Source of the DNA: Caryophanales bacterium UBA4691
GTDB lineage: Bacteria; Bacillota_I; Bacilli_A; RFN20; CAG-826
Assembly (NCBI GenBank): GCA_002404865.1
Contig: DHKP01000015.1
Location: forward strand, 33,473 to 97,472
Direction: 5' to 3'
Length of the DNA: 64,000 nucleotides
Shown: piece after piece, positions 35,715-43,605 of the stretch
Layout: the number at the start of each line of letters is the position of its first letter
Numbering within the stretch: position 1 is the first letter of the stretch
Notes under the pieces: model-generated
Databases searched by the model: none
Seen by the model: the letters and a program-made list of their open reading frames with translations, nothing else
Told to the model about the DNA's origin: nothing
Program-made: the position numbers and the translations under genes

Positions 35715-38700
35715 TCATTCACCAGCCGTAATCGTGATATCAACAGTTCCGTCTTTGCATTTGACGCTGATCTTTTTTCCTTCTTCCAAGCCAGTTTTGT
35801 CATAAGTGAATAACGCTTTAGCTTGCTCCATCGTGCCATTTGCCCAAGTGACTTCACTCACTTTTGTCCCAGTAAGGAAACCATAATTAGACCACCAAGC
35901 ATCGCAATCCAAAGTATCGCCTAAGATCGTTAAAGAAGTAAGATTCGTGCAACCATCAAAGACATTATCGTGGAGGAGAGTTACGTTAGAGGGAATCGTC
36001 ACGCTTACTAGGCCTGTCATCCCTTCATAGGTATTATATTCAATCTCAGTGTAGTTTGAATTTGTGGAAATAGGCGCTTCGGTTAAGGAGGTGCAGCCAC
36101 TAAAAGCATAAGATCCGATGCTAGTCAATTTGCTTAAATCCAAACTCAAGTTTTTGTTCTCTAGCGATGAACAGCCTTTGAAGACGTTTGAATCTAATTC
36201 CGTAACATTCTCAAGCCCATTGACCGTGGCAAGTGAAGAATCGCCGCTGAAGAAATACCCATCAAGATGCGTAACGGCCCCTTTTAAATCCACAGTAGTC
36301 AAAGAGAGACAATCCTGGAAGGTCGCGTAATTGTTTTCTGCGAAATTAACACCGTTTGGTAGGGTAAAAGAAGTAATTCCCGAACCATTGAAAGCGCTCG
36401 TGCCTATCGTCTTAAGGGATGTAGGTAGCACTACTTCTTCCAAGGAAGAGCAGCCTTTGAACACCTGGCTTGATAAAACCTCTAGTTTATCGCTTAATGC
36501 AACTTGGGTTAGCTTAGTGCAGCCAGCAAAGGCTTTGGTGCCAAGTTTGTTCACTCCTTCACCAGTAAATTGCGTGAGCGACTTCGCGTTTTCGAAAGCC
36601 GAATTGCCTAATTCGGTAACGGCGTTAGACAAAGTGAGCGTTTCTAGTCCAGAATTCTTGAAAGCTTCATCGCCCACAAAAGTTAACGTATTTGGAAGGG
36701 CGATAGTCTTTAATGCGGAGCAGCCGTAGAAGGTATCTACTGGTAGTCCTTCTAGCTTTGCCTCAAATATCACGTTCGCTAGTGCTGAATCGCCACTGAA
36801 CACACCCTCTCCAAAGCTCGTGACAGAAGAAGGGACATTAATCGTCATTAAGCCTTCCATCTCCTCAAAAGCGTTATCAGCAACTGAAGTGAGAGTGTTC
36901 GGCAACGTTAAATTCGTTATCCCGCGGTTGGAAGAGAAAACGTCAGTCCCGACTTTCGCCAGTTTGCTCGGAATGTTGATTGTAGCAAGCTCAGTTGCAT
37001 CAGCGAATGCATTGTCAGGCAATTCGGTGATTTCATCACTTAATGCCACCGTTTTTAGTGAGGAACAACCTTCAAAGCAAGAAATAGGCAATACTTTGGC
37101 TTTGTAGTCAACTTCCTTCAATAATCCTAAACGATAGAACGCCTTTTCGCCCACGGTCGCATCTTCTTTGATTGTGACTTTATCAATCTGCGCATCACTT
37201 AGTCCAGAGAAAGCATTTGCACCGATTTTTTCCAAGTTGTCGCTAATGAGCAACGTAGCCACATCGCTGCATCCTTCAAAAGCGCTTTCGCCAACTTCCG
37301 TAACACTACTAGGCAATGTCAAAGAAGTGATGCCCGTATCCGCAAAAGCGAAATCGCCAATCTTTTGGACAGCCTTCCCTAGTGTCAAGCTTGTGATGGC
37401 AACGCCGTTTAAGAAATTATCAGCAATTTCAGTCACGGTATTAGGAATGACGATATCGGTTTTGCTAGGATTAGAACGATCACCATTGAAATACAGGGCA
37501 ACCGTCTTGGCTTTGTTATAGATTAGCTCCCCATCCATAAAGTAATCGGCGTCTTTTGGGAAAGAAACGGTGGGCTTCTTTTCGCAATACTTAAACATAT
37601 TTTCCCCAAAATGGGTCATGGCTTTGCCGAAAACGACGGATTCTAGGTTCTCGCAGTTATAGAAAGCCTCGTCCCCAACCACTTTCGTGGACTCCGGAAG
37701 CTCAAGATTTTTGATGCCATCCATGTAGGCGAAAGCACGATATCCAATTTCTTCTAGCATATTATTATTGGAGAAATCAATGTCGCAATTCTTCCTTTGA
37801 TAGAAGGCAGATGACTGAACTGTTCTAACGTTTTTACCCACTACAATTTTTGTAATGTAAGAGGTTGAAGAATTCCATCCCATCATCGCTCTTCTTCCGA
37901 TTGTGGTAACCGAATCGGGGACGACGAATGTAGCGGTCTTCTCCTTGTCGACTTCTCCATCGGCATTTTCAATCGCCCACATGCAAGGCAATGAGAGCAA
38001 AGTGGTCATGTCTTTGCTATACAAGATGCCATCTTTTGCGACAAGATACGGGTTATTCTCGGAAACTTCCCATGTTTGAAGACTAGCGCAAGAGTAATTG
38101 AAATCGCCCTCGTTGATGTCGCTTATTCCAGCGCCAAGATGAATCTTTACGAGCAATTTACAATCTTGAAATGGGCAGCCATCATATTTTTCGTTCTCTT
38201 CGAAATAGCTAGTAGATTTCGTCCCAACAATCTCTTTGACGCTATCAGGAATAGAAACATAAGTGATAGGCATTTCAGAGAAAGCCTCGTCACGAATCGT
38301 TTCGATGCCTTCATGAAGCGTCAAAGAGGCGCAACTTGTCATCTCAGCAAAAGCTCTCTTTGGTATCTCTTTTAGTGAGCCAGGGACTTCTAATGAGGTG
38401 ACTTTGCTCATGCCATAGAAAGCTTCTTGGCCAATAGAAGCTAGATTGTTGCTAAGATGAAGTGAAATTGCATTCTCCACTCCATAAAAAGCGCTAGCCC
38501 CGACTCTTACGATATTATCTGACATCGTTACAGATGTAACATCACTTTCATACTCGAAAGCCTCTTCAGCAACCTCAATAATAGGCTGGTTATTAATCGT
38601 GGCAGGGATGTCAATTTTTGTTTTGTCGGCATTTTCATGGAATCCCACTACCGCATAGCCTTTGCCTTCGATCGCTTTATAATCGAGCACTCCATCGCTA

Positions 38701-39362
38701 GCGACGCTAGAGCCAGCAATATAATGGGCAACCAAAACGGTGTCCTTTGTAATCTTATAGGTCGCTAAGTCGATGAGCTTTTTCTCAGGATCGCCTTTCA
38801 CGTACCATCCATCGAAGAAATAAGAAGTTTCCCCTTCCGCTTCTTTGCTAGGATAATCGCCTTCATAAGCGACGGTCTTATCTTCTTTTACGCTGGTGGA
38901 ATCCAAAACGGTGCCGTCGTCATTTTCGAAAACGACACTATAGGTTTCGTAATCCTTAACGACAATATGGAGCGTAGCCCCAATAACGCCAGAGTCCTCC
39001 TTGTAAGAAATAAGAATCTCTTTATCGTTAGCGATATCTTCCTTCGTAAATACCGTTCCTTCCGCAATGCTTAATTGATACTGGGTTGCATCAAGCGTAA
39101 TGCCTTCATCGCTTACACCATCGGTTTCGATGAAGTATTTCACAACCATCCCACTTAAATCAAAGGCGTCACCAACCGTAAATACCGTCTTCTTTGGAGG
39201 GGTTACAATTTTTAAGAGCTTTTTGACTTCTGGGACTTTTTCTCCTGCTGAAGAAGAATCGCTAGAGTTGTTGTCACAAGCAGCTAGCACTCCAACATAA
39301 GATAGAGTCAATAAGCCTGTCGCTAAGACAAGCAATGTCTTTTTAGATACATTCTTTTTCAT
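35715..39362 (-). CDS. BspA-type leucine-rich-repeat surface lipoprotein
   Basis: A 1215-residue lipoprotein with lipobox VLAAC (Cys29). Order of domains: a BIG3-like Ig domain (about 45-130, KKTVFTVGDAFDLSGMVVKY), an InlB-type B-repeat (about 133-215, VVFENDDGTVLDSTSV, YFFDGWYVKGD), then roughly forty LRR_5 repeats of the BspA/Treponema type (IPNTVTEIADNFL, LPSSVTEVGESAFEGC and similar) to about residue 1150. Such proteins bind host or bacterial surface partners in known cases; the ligand here is unknown. SD AAAGGA. It is the fourth gene of a five-gene operon. Antisense open frames across it are products of repeat composition. Confidence 0.95.
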   Translation of the reverse strand: MKKNVSKKTLLVLATGLLTLSYVGVLAACDNNSSDSSSAGEKVPEVKKLLKIVTPPKKTVFTVGDAFDLSGMVVKYFIETDGVSDEGITLDATQYQLSIAEGTVFTKEDIANDKEILISYKEDSGVIGATLHIVVKDYETYSVVFENDDGTVLDSTSVKEDKTVAYEGDYPSKEAEGETSYFFDGWYVKGDPEKKLIDLATYKITKDTVLVAHYIAGSSVASDGVLDYKAIEGKGYAVVGFHENADKTKIDIPATINNQPIIEVAEEAFEYESDVTSVTMSDNIVRVGASAFYGVENAISLHLSNNLASIGQEAFYGMSKVTSLEVPGSLKEIPKRAFAEMTSCASLTLHEGIETIRDEAFSEMPITYVSIPDSVKEIVGTKSTSYFEENEKYDGCPFQDCKLLVKIHLGAGISDINEGDFNYSCASLQTWEVSENNPYLVAKDGILYSKDMTTLLSLPCMWAIENADGEVDKEKTATFVVPDSVTTIGRRAMMGWNSSTSYITKIVVGKNVRTVQSSAFYQRKNCDIDFSNNNMLEEIGYRAFAYMDGIKNLELPESTKVVGDEAFYNCENLESVVFGKAMTHFGENMFKYCEKKPTVSFPKDADYFMDGELIYNKAKTVALYFNGDRSNPSKTDIVIPNTVTEIADNFLNGVAITSLTLGKAVQKIGDFAFADTGITSLTLPSSVTEVGESAFEGCSDVATLLISDNLEKIGANAFSGLSDAQIDKVTIKEDATVGEKAFYRLGLLKEVDYKAKVLPISCFEGCSSLKTVALSDEITELPDNAFADATELATINIPSKLAKVGTDVFSSNRGITNLTLPNTLTSVADNAFEEMEGLMTINVPSSVTSFGEGVFSGDSALANVIFEAKLEGLPVDTFYGCSALKTIALPNTLTFVGDEAFKNSGLETLTLSNAVTELGNSAFENAKSLTQFTGEGVNKLGTKAFAGCTKLTQVALSDKLEVLSSQVFKGCSSLEEVVLPTSLKTIGTSAFNGSGITSFTLPNGVNFAENNYATFQDCLSLTTVDLKGAVTHLDGYFFSGDSSLATVNGLENVTELDSNVFKGCSSLENKNLSLDLSKLTSIGSYAFSGCTSLTEAPISTNSNYTEIEYNTYEGMTGLVSVTIPSNVTLLHDNVFDGCTNLTSLTILGDTLDCDAWWSNYGFLTGTKVSEVTWANGTMEQAKALFTYDKTGLEEGKKISVKCKDGTVDITITAGE

Positions 39363-39376
39363 AATTATTATCCTTT

Positions 39377-41149
39377 CTACGCTGCACTTGGAGTCGTAAT
39401 GAGTGTGCTATTAATATCGGTAATTTCGAAATTGATGTGGTATATGTAGTATTTTTGAGGTGAACAGCTGCCATCGATAAGCCTTGTATAGGCTTCACCA
39501 GTAATTTCATCGGTCAGCGTCTTCCCAAGATGCAAATCGAGTGTCGCGTATTCGCCATAATAATAGAATGCGCTCGCATCATTGAAACAAGGATAGGCAC
39601 TGATCCCACCAAGGAGATATTGGATAACGTGTTTGCCGATTGAATCGTTGAAGCCGCTTAAGAAATAATTACTATTCCCTTTATCTTCAATCGAAGCATA
39701 TTTCCAATTCGAGTCTCTAAAAACGTTTAATGGTAGGTAACAAGAGAACGTTTGGCCGTTTTTCCAATCAGTCAGTTCATAACTGCTAGTAGCGTCTTTG
39801 CCGTATTTTTCTTTGCTTACGTACTTGCCTTCATCGTTCAGAACATAACGGATAACTGTATTTTCTCCATTTAGGGTCCCGTTTTCTAACAGGACTTTGT
39901 TTTCTTTTCTGCCATCGATGAGGTTCATGTTGTCGGAATAGAAATAGCGGTCATTCCATTTCAACGTCGAATGGATTTCAGGCAAAGAGGAAGCGAAGTA
40001 TTCAGGGACATCGATTTTATTCCCGTCCAAATCCTCGTATTGACCATTAAACGTAGCAGTATAACTTGTGATGCCGTCCAAGCGATTGTTGATGCTCGCG
40101 TTATTGGCGTAAACCATCGATGAGTTACTATTAACCCAATCATCGACAGCAGAAATCTTTGTAGAGCCGACGTCTTTTAAGACATAAGGTCCTTCCGTTA
40201 AAGCATAGCCGCTATAGGTTGCGCTTAAGGTATAGAAAGAGAATAAGCCGTTTTCGATTTTCGGGGCGATTGCGACCGTGTAGAAGCTTGTTCCATTCAC
40301 CGTATGAGAATAGGATAACCCAAGATTCGTTAACGCATTGAGGAATACATTTTTTGTCTCCTCTTCATAGCAAAGAGCATAGGCGAATTCATCTCCGATA
40401 AACGTTTTCGAGGCTTCGTAATACCGTAACGAATCCAAAGTGAAGTAATTTTCTAAAGCTTGATAGGTATTGCGGAATGTCGTCTCCAATAACGGGGAAT
40501 CGCTTGCGTTAGTCAATGCGCGAAAACTATTTTCGTATTTCTCTTCAACCCCATTGAGCTGGAAATAATAACCCTGATGATCTTTTTTATGAATCATCTC
40601 CCCATAGTAGCTAGAAGGGTGATAAACATAGTCCTCGTTTTTATAGAGAAGTGCTTCCCCATCTGATAGATTTTTCAAGTTATAATCGCTATCGACCTCA
40701 AAGGTTTTAACGCTTGTGTAATTGGTTAAAACCGTTTCTTGGAAGGTGGAGACCAGGGCACTCATTTCCGAGCTAGCCATAACATCGAAATATCCCGTTT
40801 TTGTCTTTTTGCCGCACTTGATTTTGAAATTCACGCGCCCAGGGCGAATCGCTAATAGCTTCGTTGATTGCTCTAAAGAAGGCGCTTCTTCCGCTTCAAT
40901 CGAAGCGGAGGGAAGATGCACCGAATCAGTGAGCAGCTCATAAGTCCAGCTTTCTCCTAAAGGCGTTTCCACATAGTCTTTTAAGTCAATCGTCGTGCCA
41001 GTAGTGACGTTTTGAATATCTTTCACGACAATCGAGGATTCCTCCGTTTCATTAGAAGACGAGGCCCCCCTATCGCTAGTGGGCGCGTTCCCACAAGAGC
41101 ATAAAAATAGGGAACTTGATAAAAGCAGCAATAATTTATTCTTTTTCAT
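39377..41149 (-). CDS. Lipoprotein of unknown function with Ig-like N-terminal segment
   Basis: A 590-residue lipoprotein (lipobox LCSC, Cys19; SD AGGAGG). The N-terminal 125 residues look Ig-like: TTGTTIDLKDYVETPLGESW and LLAIRPGRVNFKIK. The phrase parallels LLFVRPGEVTINLY in the neighbouring protein at 41162, and NYTSVKTFEVD matches NYTATQFKYND there, so the two are tandem paralogs. The middle repeats a Tyr-rich unit (EDYVYHPSSYYGEMIHKK, GYYFQL) and the C-terminus ends INFEITDINSTLI. No enzyme motif. Third gene of the operon. Confidence 0.88.
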   Translation of the reverse strand: MKKNKLLLLLSSSLFLCSCGNAPTSDRGASSSNETEESSIVVKDIQNVTTGTTIDLKDYVETPLGESWTYELLTDSVHLPSASIEAEEAPSLEQSTKLLAIRPGRVNFKIKCGKKTKTGYFDVMASSEMSALVSTFQETVLTNYTSVKTFEVDSDYNLKNLSDGEALLYKNEDYVYHPSSYYGEMIHKKDHQGYYFQLNGVEEKYENSFRALTNASDSPLLETTFRNTYQALENYFTLDSLRYYEASKTFIGDEFAYALCYEEETKNVFLNALTNLGLSYSHTVNGTSFYTVAIAPKIENGLFSFYTLSATYSGYALTEGPYVLKDVGSTKISAVDDWVNSNSSMVYANNASINNRLDGITSYTATFNGQYEDLDGNKIDVPEYFASSLPEIHSTLKWNDRYFYSDNMNLIDGRKENKVLLENGTLNGENTVIRYVLNDEGKYVSKEKYGKDATSSYELTDWKNGQTFSCYLPLNVFRDSNWKYASIEDKGNSNYFLSGFNDSIGKHVIQYLLGGISAYPCFNDASAFYYYGEYATLDLHLGKTLTDEITGEAYTRLIDGSCSPQKYYIYHINFEITDINSTLITTPSAA

Positions 41150-41161
41150 CTTGTTGTCCTC

Positions 41162-43030
41162 CTATAAGTCCGTCGGAACGCTGAGCGTCGAGATGATCGA
41201 ATCTAAGCTTGTTGTCCCGATATCGCTATAAGCGCAATCCATAACCCAATAGTAATCCTGATCAAAAGAAGGGAAATACTCTTTCGGGAGGCGGACTTTG
41301 ACTACCAAATTCATGCCGGTGAGAACCTTATCGTTCGAATAAGTGAAAGACCAATCCAACGTCCCGTAATTCTTAACGAAGAAATCGCGGAAAGGGTTGG
41401 AATATTGGGTGATATCCGCGTGGTAGCACATCGCAATCACCGAAATAATCACGTTATAAGAGGAGTCTGTTTTGCCAGTAAAGGTAAAGGTATTACTTCC
41501 TTCATCGTAAAGTGGGAAAGCATTGTTGATGGAGGTTGTGCTCAAACTGAGCCCGATGAGGTGGCGCTGCATAAACGCATAAGACCACCAATTAGGATAC
41601 TTTCTCGATTGTCCAGAGCTATTAGAGGCCTCAATCGTTTCTCTAGTTACTTTATAAACTCCGCTATCGGTCTCGGTTTCATAGTAGTTATAGGTGGTGT
41701 TGTTTGTGCTCCATAATCCGCCTTGACGAAATCCAGTGACTTCGCTTCCACCATACCGGGTTCCAAAATAAGCTTTCTCGGTGATCTTTTTAATCCCTGC
41801 GTACCGAGTTAAATCGGGGAGAGACCCACTTAGACCAGCCACCTTGTTTCCACCTTTGAAAATGTTCATATAAGGACTGCGGCTTGATAGTTTCTTCCCA
41901 TCTTCGCCGATGTAGGATAATTTTGCATCGAGCGTCCAATTCACGAGTCCGCTCATGTATTTAATCGCGTTTCGAATCTGGCTCACATCGGCCGGCGTCG
42001 GCGCTTTGTATTGGTCAACATAATCATCTAAAGAGGCTACACGAGTCGAATCAACGCTAGAAATGGTGAATTCGTACATATAGCTCAGCTTTGTCCCATC
42101 GCTATTAGCAAGAACCGGCAAGAACGATAGTTCGTTGTTTTGATAGCTTGCAAACATGAGATAAGGGGAAGAGTCTTCGTAGCTATCGTTCATCAAAAAG
42201 AGTGACTTGAATAAGCGCTTGGTCAAAGAGTTGGAAGCAACGAAGGCATATTTGTATTTCTTTAAGACTGCGCTAGTCTGAAAAAATGCGCTGTACTGCC
42301 AATAAGAATTATCGGCTGTTGCATCAAGGGATAAGAACGTACCGTTATAGTCGGCTTTATCCCCTTGCGGAGACATATCGATATCGAGTTCGTCGCTTTC
42401 GACGCTTGGTAATGAGAAAGAGTAGATGTTATCGTCCTTTTTCGATAATAAGTACCCGCTCTTCGTCGTAGCGCCATAAATGTAATTCGAAGAACGATAC
42501 ACTTTTTGGACAACTACTTTCTCGCCATCATCATTGTACTTGAATTGCGTTGCCGTGTAGTTGCTCTTGACTTTACTTAGCACTTTAACGAGATTTCCGC
42601 ATTCTTCGTTTTCCTCAACGTTAAGGGTGATGGTTTTATAGACCCCATTCGCGTAAAGGTTAATCGTCACCTCGCCTGGACGCACAAAGAGAAGATCGAG
42701 GCTCTTTCCATCTCCACCCGTTAAATAGCCAACGTAATTCTCGGATGAGGATTTCACCATATACGCTTGTAGCGCCGTCGCATTCTGGTCTTCGTTTTTC
42801 CCAGGCACCACTCCAAAGAACTCATCAAGCTTGATCGTCATCCCCCTACGCAGAACCGGGAATGCGCGTTTTTGGTAGATTTGCGTTTTCTCTTCCGCTG
42901 CCGGTTTGCTACATATTTCGGTTTGACTAGCATCGATTGTCGAGCTGCCATTAGAATCAGCTTCGTTATTACCGCAGCTGAACAATAGAGAAATACCAAC
43001 GACTGATAAAATTAATAATCTCTTTTTCAT
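41162..43030 (-). CDS. Lipoprotein of unknown function, paralog of the 39377 protein
   Basis: A 622-residue lipoprotein (lipobox LLFSC, Cys19), first gene of the 43030-33585 operon. It has an Ig-like segment at about 45-140, then units with SSNYIYGATTKSGYLLSKK and IYSFSL, the same pattern as in the 14230 and 47599 proteins. The C-terminus (YSDIGTTSLDSIISTL) matches the 16997 family. Start is uncertain: ATG 43030 gives the usual MKKRLL signal but its nearest AAGG is 13 bases away, whereas TTG 43036 has it at 7; a strong AAAGGAGG lies 65 bases upstream beyond a hairpin. Confidence 0.86.
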   Translation of the reverse strand: MKKRLLILSVVGISLLFSCGNNEADSNGSSTIDASQTEICSKPAAEEKTQIYQKRAFPVLRRGMTIKLDEFFGVVPGKNEDQNATALQAYMVKSSSENYVGYLTGGDGKSLDLLFVRPGEVTINLYANGVYKTITLNVEENEECGNLVKVLSKVKSNYTATQFKYNDDGEKVVVQKVYRSSNYIYGATTKSGYLLSKKDDNIYSFSLPSVESDELDIDMSPQGDKADYNGTFLSLDATADNSYWQYSAFFQTSAVLKKYKYAFVASNSLTKRLFKSLFLMNDSYEDSSPYLMFASYQNNELSFLPVLANSDGTKLSYMYEFTISSVDSTRVASLDDYVDQYKAPTPADVSQIRNAIKYMSGLVNWTLDAKLSYIGEDGKKLSSRSPYMNIFKGGNKVAGLSGSLPDLTRYAGIKKITEKAYFGTRYGGSEVTGFRQGGLWSTNNTTYNYYETETDSGVYKVTRETIEASNSSGQSRKYPNWWSYAFMQRHLIGLSLSTTSINNAFPLYDEGSNTFTFTGKTDSSYNVIISVIAMCYHADITQYSNPFRDFFVKNYGTLDWSFTYSNDKVLTGMNLVVKVRLPKEYFPSFDQDYYWVMDCAYSDIGTTSLDSIISTLSVPTDL

Positions 43031-43036
43031 AATCAA

Positions 43037-43103
43037 TCGCTTGCCTTATTCAAGGATTCATTCTCTTTGAAACAAAGAGAGAATAAGGCGATTTACCTCC
43101 TTT
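43037..43103 (-). promoter_or_regulatory. Structured leader: distant strong Shine-Dalgarno and hairpin before the 41162 gene
   Basis: Minus strand: AAAGGAGG at 43103-43096, then a stem GCCTTATTC/GAATAAGGC (43089-43081 with 43051-43043) enclosing a second stem TCTCTTTG/CAAAGAGA (43080-43073 with 43069-43062). Folding the hairpin would bring AAAGGAGG to about 12-18 nt from the TTG/ATG start. It may be a start-site-positioning or regulatory structure. Confidence 0.6.
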
Positions 43104-43120
43104 CAATTTTATGTTTAAAG

Positions 43121-43148
43121 AAATTAAAATTGTCTGAAATATTGTCAA
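43121..43148 (-). promoter_or_regulatory. Sigma-A-like promoter of the 43030-33585 operon
   Basis: Minus strand: -35 TTGACA (43148-43143, as TTGACAAT), 16-bp spacer, -10 TAATTT (43126-43121). The divergent 575-bp region up to 43605 is AT-rich and otherwise without a gene I can support. Confidence 0.6.
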
Positions 43149-43335
43149 TAATTAATTTGAATAAATCTTTTTGTTTATATCTTATCAATAGTTTTTAACT
43201 TAATATTTATTTATTTGTAAATATTATTATTTTCATTCTATTTTCAAATAACGAAACATGATAAATTAGTGCTTTATGACAAGCATCGTTCTAAAGAAAA
43301 TCAATAAATAATTTTGAAATTAATCCTTTATTTTT

Positions 43336-43363
43336 TTGACACCCATTTTATCGAATATATGAA
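43336..43363 (+). promoter_or_regulatory. Possible promoter of the M13 peptidase gene
   Basis: -35 TTGACA (43336-43341), 16-bp spacer, -10 TATGAA (43358-43363). The leader to ATG 43606 would be about 235 bases. It contains an AGGAGG followed by a TTG and a five-codon frame (about 43415-43445), probably by chance. Confidence 0.5.
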
Positions 43364-43605
43364 AACATTCGTGAATCATTTAATTAAATTAATTAAAAAT
43401 TAATCTAGAAACAGGAGGCTGAGTTCAATTGGAAATATCTTCATAGCCCTTTTCGAGATAATCAAGAAACTAGGAAAACGCGCTCAAATTCCATCGCTAT
43501 TTGGCGCTCAGAAACTATACCCCTTATTCAAAAATTCTTTTGCCTTTTGTTCTATACGGTTACATCATTTTAGGCGCATTAATTGTTATAGGAGGGAGCG
43601 ATATC

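Noticed and set aside
36118..38375. Several plus-strand open frames opposite the leucine-rich-repeat gene
   Set aside because: They are antisense shadows created by the repeated codon pattern of the LRR gene; no starts with ribosome binding sites.
43501..43605. Longer N-terminus for the M13 peptidase
   Set aside because: The internal ATG 43606 has a strong AGGAGGGAG site and a complete lipoprotein signal; the extension has neither.
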